Of a DNA stretch of 14,135 bases, positions 1-6,898 are shown in pieces. Position numbers and translations under genes: made by a program. Source of the DNA: DATDRQ01 sp035291645 (GTDB taxonomy: Bacteria > Chloroflexota > Anaerolineae > Anaerolineales > UBA4823); NCBI GenBank assembly GCA_035291645.1, contig DATDRQ010000150.1:1-14135 (forward strand). Reading direction: 5' to 3'. Each line of letters opens with the position of its first letter. The stretch's first letter is position 1. The notes under the pieces are model-generated. The model searched no databases and was not told the origin of the DNA. It saw only the letters and a program-made list of their open reading frames with translations.

Positions 1-71
1 CTGGTCAGGCCGCCTAGATAGATGTCGCGGCCGATGTCGCGGAACTCTTCGTATAGGCGTTGGTCGATCAT
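1..71 (-). CDS. Class II aldolase/adducin family protein, N-terminus only (probable rhamnulose-1-phosphate aldolase)
   Basis: Only the first 23 codons are in the window; the gene continues past the left edge. They read MIDQRLYEEFRDIGRDIYLG and then GLT. An E-x-F-x-x-I-G-R-D-x-(Y/F)-L-x-G-L opening is characteristic of class II aldolase/adducin proteins (fuculose-1-phosphate aldolase type), where it leads into the glycine-rich phosphate-binding loop. The start is firm: the ATG (71-69) overlaps the TGA of the upstream AOR gene (70-68) in an ATGA junction, so translation is probably coupled. Being last in a visible rhamnose operon, it most likely cleaves L-rhamnulose 1-phosphate into dihydroxyacetone phosphate and L-lactaldehyde. 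The zinc-ligand histidines lie outside the window, so substrate and even family rest on the N-terminus and context. Another class II aldolase specificity (for example fuculose phosphate) is possible. Confidence 0.6.
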   Translation of the reverse strand, partial: MIDQRLYEEFRDIGRDIYLGGLT

Positions 72-1873
72 CGTCCGGCTCCTTCCGCTTGCAGGACCAG
101 CTCGTCCAGCGAGAGCTGCTTTAGTTTGGCGGGCCTGGGCACACCCTGGCTGTCCCAGCCTCTGAACTGGTAGTATTCCTCCAGCATGGGTTCCAGCTGC
201 ACGGTGAACCCGGCGCTGGGCCCCTCCTTGATAGGTTCTTTGAGCATGCGATCCGGCAGGGTGTCGTCGGCGCGGGTGAAGCCCTCGCGCAGGTTATACA
301 ACCGCTCCAGATTCCAGACGCGCTCGCCGACCTGCTGGAGATCGTCCCCGGTGAACGGCACCCCGGTGACGGCGGTCAGGGTGCGGGCGAAGAATTCCTC
401 GGCCACCGCCAGGTTGGTGAACTTGCACAACACCAGGCTGTCGACCACCGCGGCGGTGTTCTGGTGCACGGCGACGATGCCGGCCTTGCCCTGGGTCGCC
501 AGCCGGTCGATCAGCCGCGGCAGAGCCAGCACCTCGGGGCCGAGCATGTTGCCGCGCATGTGGCAGGCGCCGCGGTTGGAAGTGGCGTACAGCAGACCCT
601 GGCCCTGCATGCCGCGCGGGTCATAGGCCGGCATCTCCAGCTTCTTGGCGCTCATCGAGAGCTCGGGGACGCCGTAGGCCTCGGCGAAGCGATAGCTGCC
701 CTCGGCCAGCTGGTCGCCCAGGTCTTCCCGGTAAGCGATCGAGCGGATCGTGCCGAGCAGCAGGTCGGCCCTGCCGAAGCGCAGGTCGCTGTCCAGCAGG
801 CCGCGCTCGGCCATCTCCATGGCGCAGCCGATCGTGCTGCCGGTCGAGATGGTGTCCAGCCCCAGGTCGTTGCACAGGTAGTTGGCCTCGGCGATGGCTT
901 CCAGGTCGTCGATGCCGCACTGCGCCCCAAGAGCCCAGGTCGATTCGTACTCCGGCCCTTCGCCCTCCGCTCGCTCGGTCTTGGTGACGCGCGTGCAGGC
1001 GATCGGGCAGGCCCAGCAGGCCTGCTTGCGCACCAGGATGGTATCGGTCATGCGCTCGCCGCTGATCGCCTCGGCGCCCTCGAACTGGCTCTGCCGGAAG
1101 TTGCGCGTCGGCAGCGCGCCGATCTCGTTGACCACGTTCATGACGACCGAGGTGCCGAACTCCGGCAGCGCCTGGGAGGTCAGCGGGCTGGCCTTGATCA
1201 GCTTGCCGGTCTCGTAGAGCATGAACTGGAAGCGCTCTCTGTCCTCGGCCTGGTTCTTCTGGTCGCCGACCACCACGATCGCCTTGAGGTTCTTGCTGCC
1301 CATGACCGCCCCCGGCCCGCCGCGCGCCAGCGAACGGGTGCCGTCATTCATGATGGCCGCCATGCGGGACAGGTTCTCACCCGCCGGTCCGATGCACAGC
1401 ACGTTACGCTTGTTGTTGTTCTGCCCAAGCAGCCGGGTCGTCTCGGAGACGGTCTTGCCCCACAGGTGGGCGGCGTCCTGGATCGATACGCCCTCCGGAG
1501 TGATCGCGATCATCACCGGTCGCTCGGCTCTGCCGCGCACGATCAGGGCGTCGTGGCCGGTGCGCTTGAACTGCATACCCCACCAGCCGCCGCTGTTGGC
1601 GTCCAGGATGGTGCCGGTCAGCGGGCTTTTGGTGCTCACGCTGAAGCGGTTGCTGGTCTGCGAGCCGCTGGCAGTCAGCGGGCCGGCCGCGAAAATCAAC
1701 ACATTACCCGGCGAAAGCGGCTCGACCTCCGGGCCGACCAGGTCCCACAGCAGGCGGGCGCCCAGGCCGCGCCCGCCCAGGAACAGGCGCGCCATGTCAG
1801 TGTCCAGGGCGTGCGTCTCGGTACCACCGGTACTCAAATTGACCTCTAAAATCTTGCCTGACCAACCTTCCAT
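68..1873 (-). CDS. Aldehyde:ferredoxin oxidoreductase family protein (tungsten-bispterin enzyme)
   Basis: A 601-residue AOR-family enzyme, close to the roughly 605 residues of Pyrococcus furiosus AOR. The family oxidises aldehydes to carboxylates and passes two electrons through a [4Fe-4S] cluster to ferredoxin. The N-terminus GWSGKILEVNLSTG is typical. Cluster cysteines appear as C286-x2-C289-x3-C293 (CWACPIAC) plus C483 (VLCKF), matching the Pyrococcus spacing. Pterin and active-site segments are recognisable at 63-87 (AGPLTASGSQTSNRFSVSTK and on), 307-313 (PEYEST) and 418-438 (DPRG to ACHM, with H438). I start at the ATG at 1873: AAGGAG lies 11 bases upstream, and a start at 1948 would add 25 atypical residues and overlap the preceding gene. 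No electron-transfer subunit (AorA-like) gene lies beside it. It sits between a MoaD-like gene and a class II aldolase in a rhamnose operon, so L-lactaldehyde is the inferred substrate. Family is secure, substrate is not. Confidence 0.93.
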   Translation of the reverse strand: MEGWSGKILEVNLSTGGTETHALDTDMARLFLGGRGLGARLLWDLVGPEVEPLSPGNVLIFAAGPLTASGSQTSNRFSVSTKSPLTGTILDANSGGWWGMQFKRTGHDALIVRGRAERPVMIAITPEGVSIQDAAHLWGKTVSETTRLLGQNNNKRNVLCIGPAGENLSRMAAIMNDGTRSLARGGPGAVMGSKNLKAIVVVGDQKNQAEDRERFQFMLYETGKLIKASPLTSQALPEFGTSVVMNVVNEIGALPTRNFRQSQFEGAEAISGERMTDTILVRKQACWACPIACTRVTKTERAEGEGPEYESTWALGAQCGIDDLEAIAEANYLCNDLGLDTISTGSTIGCAMEMAERGLLDSDLRFGRADLLLGTIRSIAYREDLGDQLAEGSYRFAEAYGVPELSMSAKKLEMPAYDPRGMQGQGLLYATSNRGACHMRGNMLGPEVLALPRLIDRLATQGKAGIVAVHQNTAAVVDSLVLCKFTNLAVAEEFFARTLTAVTGVPFTGDDLQQVGERVWNLERLYNLREGFTRADDTLPDRMLKEPIKEGPSAGFTVQLEPMLEEYYQFRGWDSQGVPRPAKLKQLSLDELVLQAEGAGR

Positions 1874-1880
1874 TAGAATC

Positions 1881-2165
1881 CTAACTCCTTCTGTGAGAAC
1901 TTCCACCGGCGATCGGTGGGAAAATGGCGAGGATATCCTCATCGCCAACCGGCGTGTCCAATCCCTGGGCGAGCTCTACGTCCCGCCCTGCCAGCATCAC
2001 CCGGATGTGAGGTTTCAGTTTGCCGTCCTGTAGAATAGCCTCATATAAGTCATCGTTCTGCGCGCACAGCGTAGCCAGCGTCTCGGCAACGTTCCTGCCA
2101 GGGACATCGAGCGTCGGCGACTGGCTGTACCTGCGTAGATTTCCGTAGAGTTTTACTTTCGGCAT
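1881..2165 (-). CDS. MoaD/ThiS-like ubiquitin-fold protein next to the AOR gene
   Basis: A 94-residue beta-grasp protein. The opening KVKLYGNLRRYS, the middle VMLAGRDVELAQGLDTPVGD and the ending DILAIFPPIAGG are the classic MoaD/ThiS pattern. MoaD is adenylated and thiocarboxylated on its last glycine and supplies the two dithiolene sulfurs of molybdopterin, also the pterin of tungsten enzymes. AOR genes are often accompanied by a dedicated MoaD-like gene. The stop lies 7 bases before the AOR ATG, and the 3' end carries the AOR Shine-Dalgarno. Oddly, Gly-Gly is followed by six more residues (SSHRRS); MoaD normally ends at Gly-Gly. Without trimming, the tail would block activation. The start has no clear Shine-Dalgarno, 24 bases after the rhaA stop, so coupling with rhaA is likely. 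A role in pterin maturation for the neighbouring AOR is inferred. Confidence 0.85.
   Translation of the reverse strand: MPKVKLYGNLRRYSQSPTLDVPGRNVAETLATLCAQNDDLYEAILQDGKLKPHIRVMLAGRDVELAQGLDTPVGDEDILAIFPPIAGGSSHRRS
1885..1890 (-). promoter_or_regulatory. Shine-Dalgarno of the AOR gene, inside the moaD-like 3' end
   Basis: AAGGAG, 11 bases before the ATG at 1873. It spans part of the last three sense codons (AGA AGG AGT) of the MoaD-like gene. It decides the AOR start in favour of 1873 over 1948 and offers a mundane explanation for the six extra residues after Gly-Gly: they read through the ribosome-binding site. Confidence 0.7.
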
Positions 2166-2189
2166 AAGATTATTAATGAATGATACCTG

Positions 2190-3470
2190 TCACACCCTGG
2201 CAGCCAGCTCTTTCGTTTCGTAATGCTTAATCTCATCGATATAGGCTGCGCCAACCGGGACATCATTTTGAAAGCAGTAGTAGTCCCACACCGGTCCGGA
2301 GGGCAGGCCCTTGATTTCCTCGAGCAGGGCCAGCCTGGCCGTGTAATCGCCGGCCTGTTCCACAGTGCGCAGCGCTTCTATCGGCTCGAGCAGGGCCAGC
2401 AGCAGGGCGCGCAGCACGTTGCGTGTGCCGATCACCCAGGCCGCCACCCGGTTGATGCTGGCGTCGAAATAATCCAGGCCCAGGTGGACCCGGTCTAGAT
2501 AACCCCCGCGCACGACCTCCTGGGCGATGGCTTCCAGGTCATCCGAAAGAGTGACGACGTGATCGCTGTCCCAGCGCACACCGCGGCTGACGTGCAACAG
2601 CACCTCGTCCAGGTACAGCAGGATGGCGGAGAGTTTATCGGCGATCGTTTCGGTCGGGTGAAAATGTCCTGAATCCAGGCAAACCATCAGTTTATTCGTG
2701 ATGGCGTATCCCAGGTAGAATTCGTGCGAACCGACCGTGTAGCTCTCCAGACCCAGGCCGAACAGCTTGCCTTCTACTGCATCCCGGTTGTAGCGTGGAT
2801 CGGTCTTTGTGGCGTAGATTTTGTCCAGCGAGTCCTTTAGCAGCAGTCGCGGGGTCTTGCGGTCGACCGGGGTGTCTTTATAGCCATCCGGGATCCACAA
2901 ATTGGTCACGCAGGGGTTGCCCAGCTGGCGGCCAAAGAACTCGCCGATCTGCCGGGCGGCGAGGCAGTGCTCGATCCAGAAGCGGCGGATACCCGGGTCC
3001 GGGTGCGCCAGGGTGAACCCGCTGGCGGAGTGCGGGTGGGAGAAGCAGGTTGGGTTGAAATCCAGGCCGTGCCGGTGTTCATTCGCCCAATCTACCCAAC
3101 CGGCGAAATGCTCGGGTTCCAGCTCGTTCCGTTCGACTCTCTGACCGCCGGTCTCGGCGTAAAAGGCGTGCAGATTGAGGCGGTGGCTGCCCGGGATCAG
3201 GCTGTAGGCTTTGTCCAGGTCCCGGCGCAGTTCCTGCGGGGTGCGCGCCCGGCCCGGATAATTGCCGGTGGCGGCGACGCCGCCGGTCAGCTCGCCTTCC
3301 GGCGATTCGAAGCCGCGCACGTCATCGCCCTGCCAGCACTGCAGGCTGACGGCGACTCGGGACAACTGACCGAGCGCCTGATCGACATCCACGCCCAGCG
3401 CTGCAAATCGCTCCCTGGCAGGCGCATAAGCGTCCTGGATTTGTTTCTCAGTTGGGGAATTACTCAACAT
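2190..3470 (-). CDS. rhaA: L-rhamnose isomerase
   Basis: A 426-residue protein aligning along its whole length with the E. coli-type L-rhamnose isomerase (about 419 residues), which interconverts L-rhamnose and L-rhamnulose in the cytoplasm. Conserved blocks include VSLQCWQGDDVRGFE (41-55), TGNYPG (68-73), RLNLHAFY, LDFNPTCFSHP (136-146), LWIPDG (191-196) and AAWVIGTRN (343-351). The expected metal-binding and catalytic residues are present at the equivalent positions: E233, D266, H269, H293, D301, D303 and D333 (within DAVEGKLFG, LDSGHFHP, LLHVSR, WDSDHV and LDYFDAS). It appears intact and active. The ATG at 3470 has AAGAGG just upstream. It lies between the binding-protein gene, with a large hairpin in the 162-base gap, and the MoaD-like gene. 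This gene fixes the operon as L-rhamnose rather than ribose or autoinducer-2. Confidence 0.97.
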   Translation of the reverse strand: MLSNSPTEKQIQDAYAPARERFAALGVDVDQALGQLSRVAVSLQCWQGDDVRGFESPEGELTGGVAATGNYPGRARTPQELRRDLDKAYSLIPGSHRLNLHAFYAETGGQRVERNELEPEHFAGWVDWANEHRHGLDFNPTCFSHPHSASGFTLAHPDPGIRRFWIEHCLAARQIGEFFGRQLGNPCVTNLWIPDGYKDTPVDRKTPRLLLKDSLDKIYATKTDPRYNRDAVEGKLFGLGLESYTVGSHEFYLGYAITNKLMVCLDSGHFHPTETIADKLSAILLYLDEVLLHVSRGVRWDSDHVVTLSDDLEAIAQEVVRGGYLDRVHLGLDYFDASINRVAAWVIGTRNVLRALLLALLEPIEALRTVEQAGDYTARLALLEEIKGLPSGPVWDYYCFQNDVPVGAAYIDEIKHYETKELAARV

Positions 3471-3485
3471 TCAACCTCTTTGCGA

Positions 3486-3494
3486 CTTATAACA
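3486..3494 (-). promoter_or_regulatory. Possible extended -10 promoter in front of rhaA
   Basis: Reading the minus strand, TGTTATAAG fits an extended -10 (TGn plus a 5/6 match to TATAAT). No convincing -35 lies upstream. A transcript from here would begin almost at the rhaA Shine-Dalgarno, leaving a leader of about 10 bases. It could give rhaA and the genes beyond some expression independent of the upstream hairpin. Weak call. Confidence 0.25.
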
Positions 3495-3590
3495 TGGTTT
3501 GGGAGCAAATCGACGATGAGGTTTTCGGTGGGTGGTCTCCCACCCACCGAAAACCTTTACCCTCGTCTTAGACTAGCTTGGACCAAACCA
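3495..3590. repeat. Nested inverted repeats with a perfect 17-bp hairpin between rhaS and rhaA
   Basis: The core is a perfect 17-bp stem: AGGTTTTCGGTGGGTGG at 3519-3535 pairs with 3540-3556 around a 4-base loop (TCTC). Around it, GACGA (3512-3516) can pair with TCGTC (3563-3567), and TGGTTTGG (3495-3502) with CCAAACCA (3583-3590), so the 96-base segment folds into one long interrupted hairpin. Neither side has a T-run, so it is not a standard intrinsic terminator. Placed after the binding-protein gene and before catabolic genes, it could protect the upstream mRNA from 3' decay, as known hairpins do in other ABC-importer operons, or attenuate readthrough. A small palindromic mobile repeat is an alternative. 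Confidence 0.8.
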
Positions 3591-3632
3591 CAAGGGTGGA
3601 TTTCACCTCACGCTTCTGGCGGAAGCTCGATG

Positions 3633-4751
3633 CTATGGATTGACCGCTTCGTCGATATTATCTGCGTCGTACTTGCTGAAGGGTCCCATCAAGACGCGCA
3701 GGCCGGTATCGCGGGTGGGGTCGTTGGTGATGGTGTATTCGCCCATGCGCCCGGCTTCGAACTGCTCACCTTCCACACCCTGGAGGTCGCCCGAGGCGAT
3801 CAGGTAGGTCAGGAAGTAGGTCAGATAACCGAGGTCCTTGAAGCTCCACAGGGCGAACTCGGGAGAGCAGCCGTTCTTGACGAAGGAAGCCATCTCGCTC
3901 GGCAGGCCGAGACCGCTGACTTTGACCGTCTCACACAGCCCTTCGTCCTGCATGGCCTTGGCTGCCGCGGCGATACCCACGGTGGTGGGCGCCATGATCA
4001 GCTCCATGTCGGGATACTTATCCACCAGAGCCAGCGCCTGCTGATAGCTGTCTTCGGAGACGTCATTGCCATAGACGATGTCGAGCAGCTCCAGACTGGC
4101 GTACTTGGGATCGGTGAGCACTTCCTGCATGGCGGCGATCCAGGCGTTCTGGTTGGCTGCATCCGGTGAGGCGGAGAGCACGGCGAACTTGCCGCCGTCC
4201 GCACCCAGGATGTCCAGGGCCATGTCGGCCATGACCGTGCCGGTCTCGTCGAAGTCCACCTGGGCGACGAAGACCTGCTCGCCTTCCGCAGAGGGGATCG
4301 GCGAGTCCCAGGTGACGACCGCAATGCCGGAGTCACGGGCAGCCTGAGCCGCAGGGGCGATCTGGTCGCCGGCGTTGTTGGAGATCATGATGGCGTTGAC
4401 GCCCTGCGTGGTCGCGTTGGTGATGATGGAGATCTGCTCGGTGCCGGCGGCCCCCGAGGCGGGAGCGAGGTACTGAAGTTCCGCCGAGTTCTGCAGTTCC
4501 TGGGCAGCTTCCGATGCGCCGTCATGGGCCTCGTCGAAGACGGCGTTGCCGAGGTTCTTGGGCAGGAACACCATATTCAACGCCTGCCCTGGGGTTGCCT
4601 TAACCACTTCACCCGAGGGCGCGGGAGGTTCTGTTGGCTGAGCTGGCGCCTCGGTTGGCTGGACGGGCGCCTCGGTTGGTGCAGCTGCCGGTGCACAGGC
4701 TGCAAGCAGCAGTGCAAATATTACTGCCAGCATCATTGATTTCTTAAACAT
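3633..4751 (-). CDS. rhaS: Rhamnose ABC transporter, substrate-binding lipoprotein
   Basis: A 372-residue periplasmic-binding-protein-fold lipoprotein of the RhaS/LsrB-like type. Residues 1-18 are a signal peptide ending in a lipobox (LAAC, lipidated C19). A flexible linker at about 20-47 (APTEAPVQPTEAPAQPTEPP) follows, a style common in Chloroflexota solute-binding proteins. The mature domain has segments typical of rhamnose-binding proteins, such as VLSASPDAANQNAWIAAMQ, YGNDVSEDSYQQALALVDKYP, IMAPTTVGIAAAAKAM and VSGLGLPSEM. It would capture L-rhamnose outside the membrane and deliver it to the two permeases encoded upstream. A good Shine-Dalgarno (GGAAGGAGA) precedes the ATG. It follows the second permease after 91 bases. 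Substrate is inferred from similarity and from the adjoining isomerase gene; autoinducer-2-like or other deoxysugars are less likely. Confidence 0.9.
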   Translation of the reverse strand: MFKKSMMLAVIFALLLAACAPAAAPTEAPVQPTEAPAQPTEPPAPSGEVVKATPGQALNMVFLPKNLGNAVFDEAHDGASEAAQELQNSAELQYLAPASGAAGTEQISIITNATTQGVNAIMISNNAGDQIAPAAQAARDSGIAVVTWDSPIPSAEGEQVFVAQVDFDETGTVMADMALDILGADGGKFAVLSASPDAANQNAWIAAMQEVLTDPKYASLELLDIVYGNDVSEDSYQQALALVDKYPDMELIMAPTTVGIAAAAKAMQDEGLCETVKVSGLGLPSEMASFVKNGCSPEFALWSFKDLGYLTYFLTYLIASGDLQGVEGEQFEAGRMGEYTITNDPTRDTGLRVLMGPFSKYDADNIDEAVNP

Positions 4752-4828
4752 CTTCTGTCTCCTTCCTGTGAGATTAAACTAGGATTGATTGGTCGTTTCA
4801 GGTTTGGGTAGGGTCAAATCGTTGATCG

Positions 4829-4843
4829 GTTATCCTCCTTTTT
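4829..4843 (-). other. Orphan strong Shine-Dalgarno-like sequence after the second permease
   Basis: Right at the permease stop (4845-4843) the minus strand reads AAAAAGGAGGATAACC, a near-perfect ribosome-binding sequence. No start codon sits at usable spacing; the nearest TTG is 16 bases away and opens only a 12-codon frame. The true rhaS ribosome-binding site is about 70 bases further on. It may be a remnant of an earlier gene junction or a ribosome-pausing site. Only the sequence itself is certain. Confidence 0.4.
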
Positions 4844-5838
4844 TATTCCTCTCCAACATGCATGCGTTGAATGCGCTGCCGGCGGTTCCAGGCATCTCTG
4901 ACCCCTCGCCAGATGTTAGGCCCAAGCACTGACAGGATGAGCAGAACGCCGATCACACCGGTCTGGATTTCGCCGGTTATATTGAGCAAGCCCATCCCGT
5001 TGCGCAGATTCAGAATGATCAGGATCGCCAGTAAAACACCAAAAAGCGTGCCCGTGCCGCCAAAAATGCTGACCCCGCCCAACACAACCATCGTGATGAC
5101 TTCGAGTTCGGTGCCCAACGCGGTATCACCTCGCATCGAGCCTAACCGGGCAGCTAATAACAATCCCGCGATGGCGGCGACAGTTCCTGACACGACGTAC
5201 AGAGTCATTTTTACCCGGCGCACGTTGACACCAGAATAACGAGCCACCTGGCGGTTATTCCCGATAATGTATACATGGCGACCGGCGCCAGACCACTGCA
5301 GGATGATCAGAGCGATGATCAGGAAGACAAAAAAGACGATCATAGCCAGCGGAAAGGGACCGATGAGTGGTTGCTGACCCAGGCGGTCAAACCAGTCGGG
5401 AAAGTTTCCCACCGAGCGATTCTCTAAAAGAACGTGGGCCAGCCCGCGAAAGCCGATCAACGCGGCCAGGGTGACGATCAACGAGGTCAACCCCACATAA
5501 GCGACCATGAAACCGTTGATTAATCCCGCCAGCACTCCAGTCATAAGCCCGGCTAAAAGGCACCACCCGAAAGGCACCCCTTGTTCGAACAGGTACGCCA
5601 TCACGCAGCCCGCCAACCCCATCACCGAGGCGACTGACAGGTCAATCTCGGCGTTAATGATGATGAAGGTCATGATCACCACGATGATAATCTTCTCGAT
5701 GTGCAGTTGAAACAGGTTGATCTGGTTCTGGATCTGCAGATAGTGAGGTGTCGTAAAGATATTGAAGACGACGATCAGGATAAGAATGGCTAACAGAAAA
5801 CCTTCCCAACTCTTGAGCCGTTCTAATCTACGCATCAT
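4843..5838 (-). CDS. rhaQ: Rhamnose ABC transporter, permease (RhaQ/RbsC-like)
   Basis: A 331-residue integral membrane protein of the RbsC/branched-chain permease family, with about eight to ten hydrophobic segments from residue 13 to about 307. Family landmarks are INAEIDLSVASVMGL (about 61-75, matching the usual FDLSVGS) and the late motif TELEVITMVVLGGVSIFGGTGT. It forms half of the membrane channel for rhamnose and couples to the ATPase. The gene starts with tandem ATG codons; the first (5838) overlaps the end of the other permease gene by 11 bases, and AAGGAA lies just upstream, so the two are co-translated. The P and Q labels follow the rhizobial RhaSTPQ scheme and could be swapped. 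A short basic tail (RRQRIQRMH) follows the last helix. Family assignment is secure. Confidence 0.9.
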   Translation of the reverse strand: MMRRLERLKSWEGFLLAILILIVVFNIFTTPHYLQIQNQINLFQLHIEKIIIVVIMTFIIINAEIDLSVASVMGLAGCVMAYLFEQGVPFGWCLLAGLMTGVLAGLINGFMVAYVGLTSLIVTLAALIGFRGLAHVLLENRSVGNFPDWFDRLGQQPLIGPFPLAMIVFFVFLIIALIILQWSGAGRHVYIIGNNRQVARYSGVNVRRVKMTLYVVSGTVAAIAGLLLAARLGSMRGDTALGTELEVITMVVLGGVSIFGGTGTLFGVLLAILIILNLRNGMGLLNITGEIQTGVIGVLLILSVLGPNIWRGVRDAWNRRQRIQRMHVGEE

Positions 5839-6898
5839 GGCTTTCCTTCTCGTTGACCACCTTCGTTTCGTCGACCGGATTGATCTCCAGGCCTTGTTGA
5901 GTCCATATATTGCGCAGACGATTGATGATCACGGCGTCGATGGTGACTGATATCAGGATCATCAAGCCCAACAATGCACCCACCCAAAAAGTGCTGATCA
6001 CCAGCCAGCGCAGCAGGCTTTGTTGCAGCAGGTTGATCATCAGGGCGCCTAACATTGCACCGATCATCGTACCGACCCCGCCGAGCGTGCTGACCCCTCC
6101 GACCACTGCAGCTGCGATCCCCTGCAGTTCCATCCCTTGCGCGGCGGCGGGTGTGAGATTTCCATAGCGTACTAAAAACATAAAACCTGCCAGCCCCGCC
6201 ATCGCTCCGCATAGGATGAAAGCGAACAATACAATCCGCTGTGAAGGCAGACCACCGACCCGCGCCGCTTCCGGGTTCGAGCCAATGGCGTATAAACGAC
6301 GGCCGAATCGCGTGTATGAGGTCACCAGCTGAAAAATGACGAGCATCACCAATCCGACGGCAACCACCGGTTTGATGTCAAATTCACCAATGGAGAACAG
6401 TTGCATGCCGCCGAGATCGAGGAGCCACTGCGGCAGGTCCTGGGTCACGACGTTTTTTGTGCCGGCAGGAAATGCCACCAGGATTGAGCGGTAGATCGCC
6501 AGGGTCCCCAGGGTGACGATCAGGGAAGGCACCTTGCCGTACGCAACCAACACCCCGTTTAGCGTGCCCAGCGCGGCACCCAGACCAATGGCGAATAAGA
6601 GGGCGCCTACCGGCAGCAAGTCTGGGTTGAAGGTAAGCAGCTTGCCCGTAAAGAATGCCGTTAAGCCTACGATTGAACCGACTGACAGATCGAAGTTGCG
6701 TGTCAACAGGACGAGGGTTTCTCCCATCGCGACCACGGCGATAATGGCCACATCACTGGTGACGCGGTTGAAAGTGCGCGGGCTGAAATAGCCCTCGATC
6801 TGAGTGCCAAAGAATAGAAAAATGAGAAGTATCAGAAAGACCAGGCTCAATTCACGCAGCTGCTCAGGACGAAAGTACCGTTTCACTCGTTGCATCAT
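5828..6898 (-). CDS. rhaP: Rhamnose ABC transporter, permease (RhaP/RbsC-like)
   Basis: A 356-residue RbsC-family permease, paralogous to the next gene. Helices begin at about residue 16 (LSLVFLILLIFLFFG). The motif NFDLSVGSIVGL (about 68-79), the segment VPSLIVTLGTLAIYRSI and the late block GMELQGIAAAVVGGVSTLGGVGT identify sugar ABC permeases. It would pair with the second permease to form the translocation path. Tandem ATG codons begin at 6898; the first overlaps the ATPase stop in an ATGA junction, and GGAG lies 5 bases upstream, so translation is coupled to the ATPase. The C-terminus has a charged cytoplasmic tail (RNIWTQQGLEINPVDETKVV and on) longer than the core family needs. P versus Q naming is by position. 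Confidence 0.9.
   Translation of the reverse strand: MMQRVKRYFRPEQLRELSLVFLILLIFLFFGTQIEGYFSPRTFNRVTSDVAIIAVVAMGETLVLLTRNFDLSVGSIVGLTAFFTGKLLTFNPDLLPVGALLFAIGLGAALGTLNGVLVAYGKVPSLIVTLGTLAIYRSILVAFPAGTKNVVTQDLPQWLLDLGGMQLFSIGEFDIKPVVAVGLVMLVIFQLVTSYTRFGRRLYAIGSNPEAARVGGLPSQRIVLFAFILCGAMAGLAGFMFLVRYGNLTPAAAQGMELQGIAAAVVGGVSTLGGVGTMIGAMLGALMINLLQQSLLRWLVISTFWVGALLGLMILISVTIDAVIINRLRNIWTQQGLEINPVDETKVVNEKESHDA

Noticed and set aside
464..1849. Plus-strand open frame of 461 codons opposite the AOR gene
   Set aside because: It lies wholly antisense to a clear AOR, is rich in Ala, Gly, Arg, Gln and His with no recognisable motif, and is the usual shadow of a GC-rich gene.
1874..1948. N-terminal extension of the AOR gene to 1948
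   Set aside because: It overlaps the MoaD-like gene and adds residues foreign to the family; a good Shine-Dalgarno precedes 1873.
1221..2033. Plus-strand open frame of 270 codons
   Set aside because: Antisense to AOR and the MoaD-like gene, with no motif.
3519..3556. Intrinsic terminator after rhaS
   Set aside because: The stem is excellent, but neither strand has a following T-run; kept as a structural repeat instead.
2967..4169. Plus-strand open frame of 400 codons
   Set aside because: It runs antisense across rhaA, the intergenic hairpin and half of rhaS; no family resemblance.
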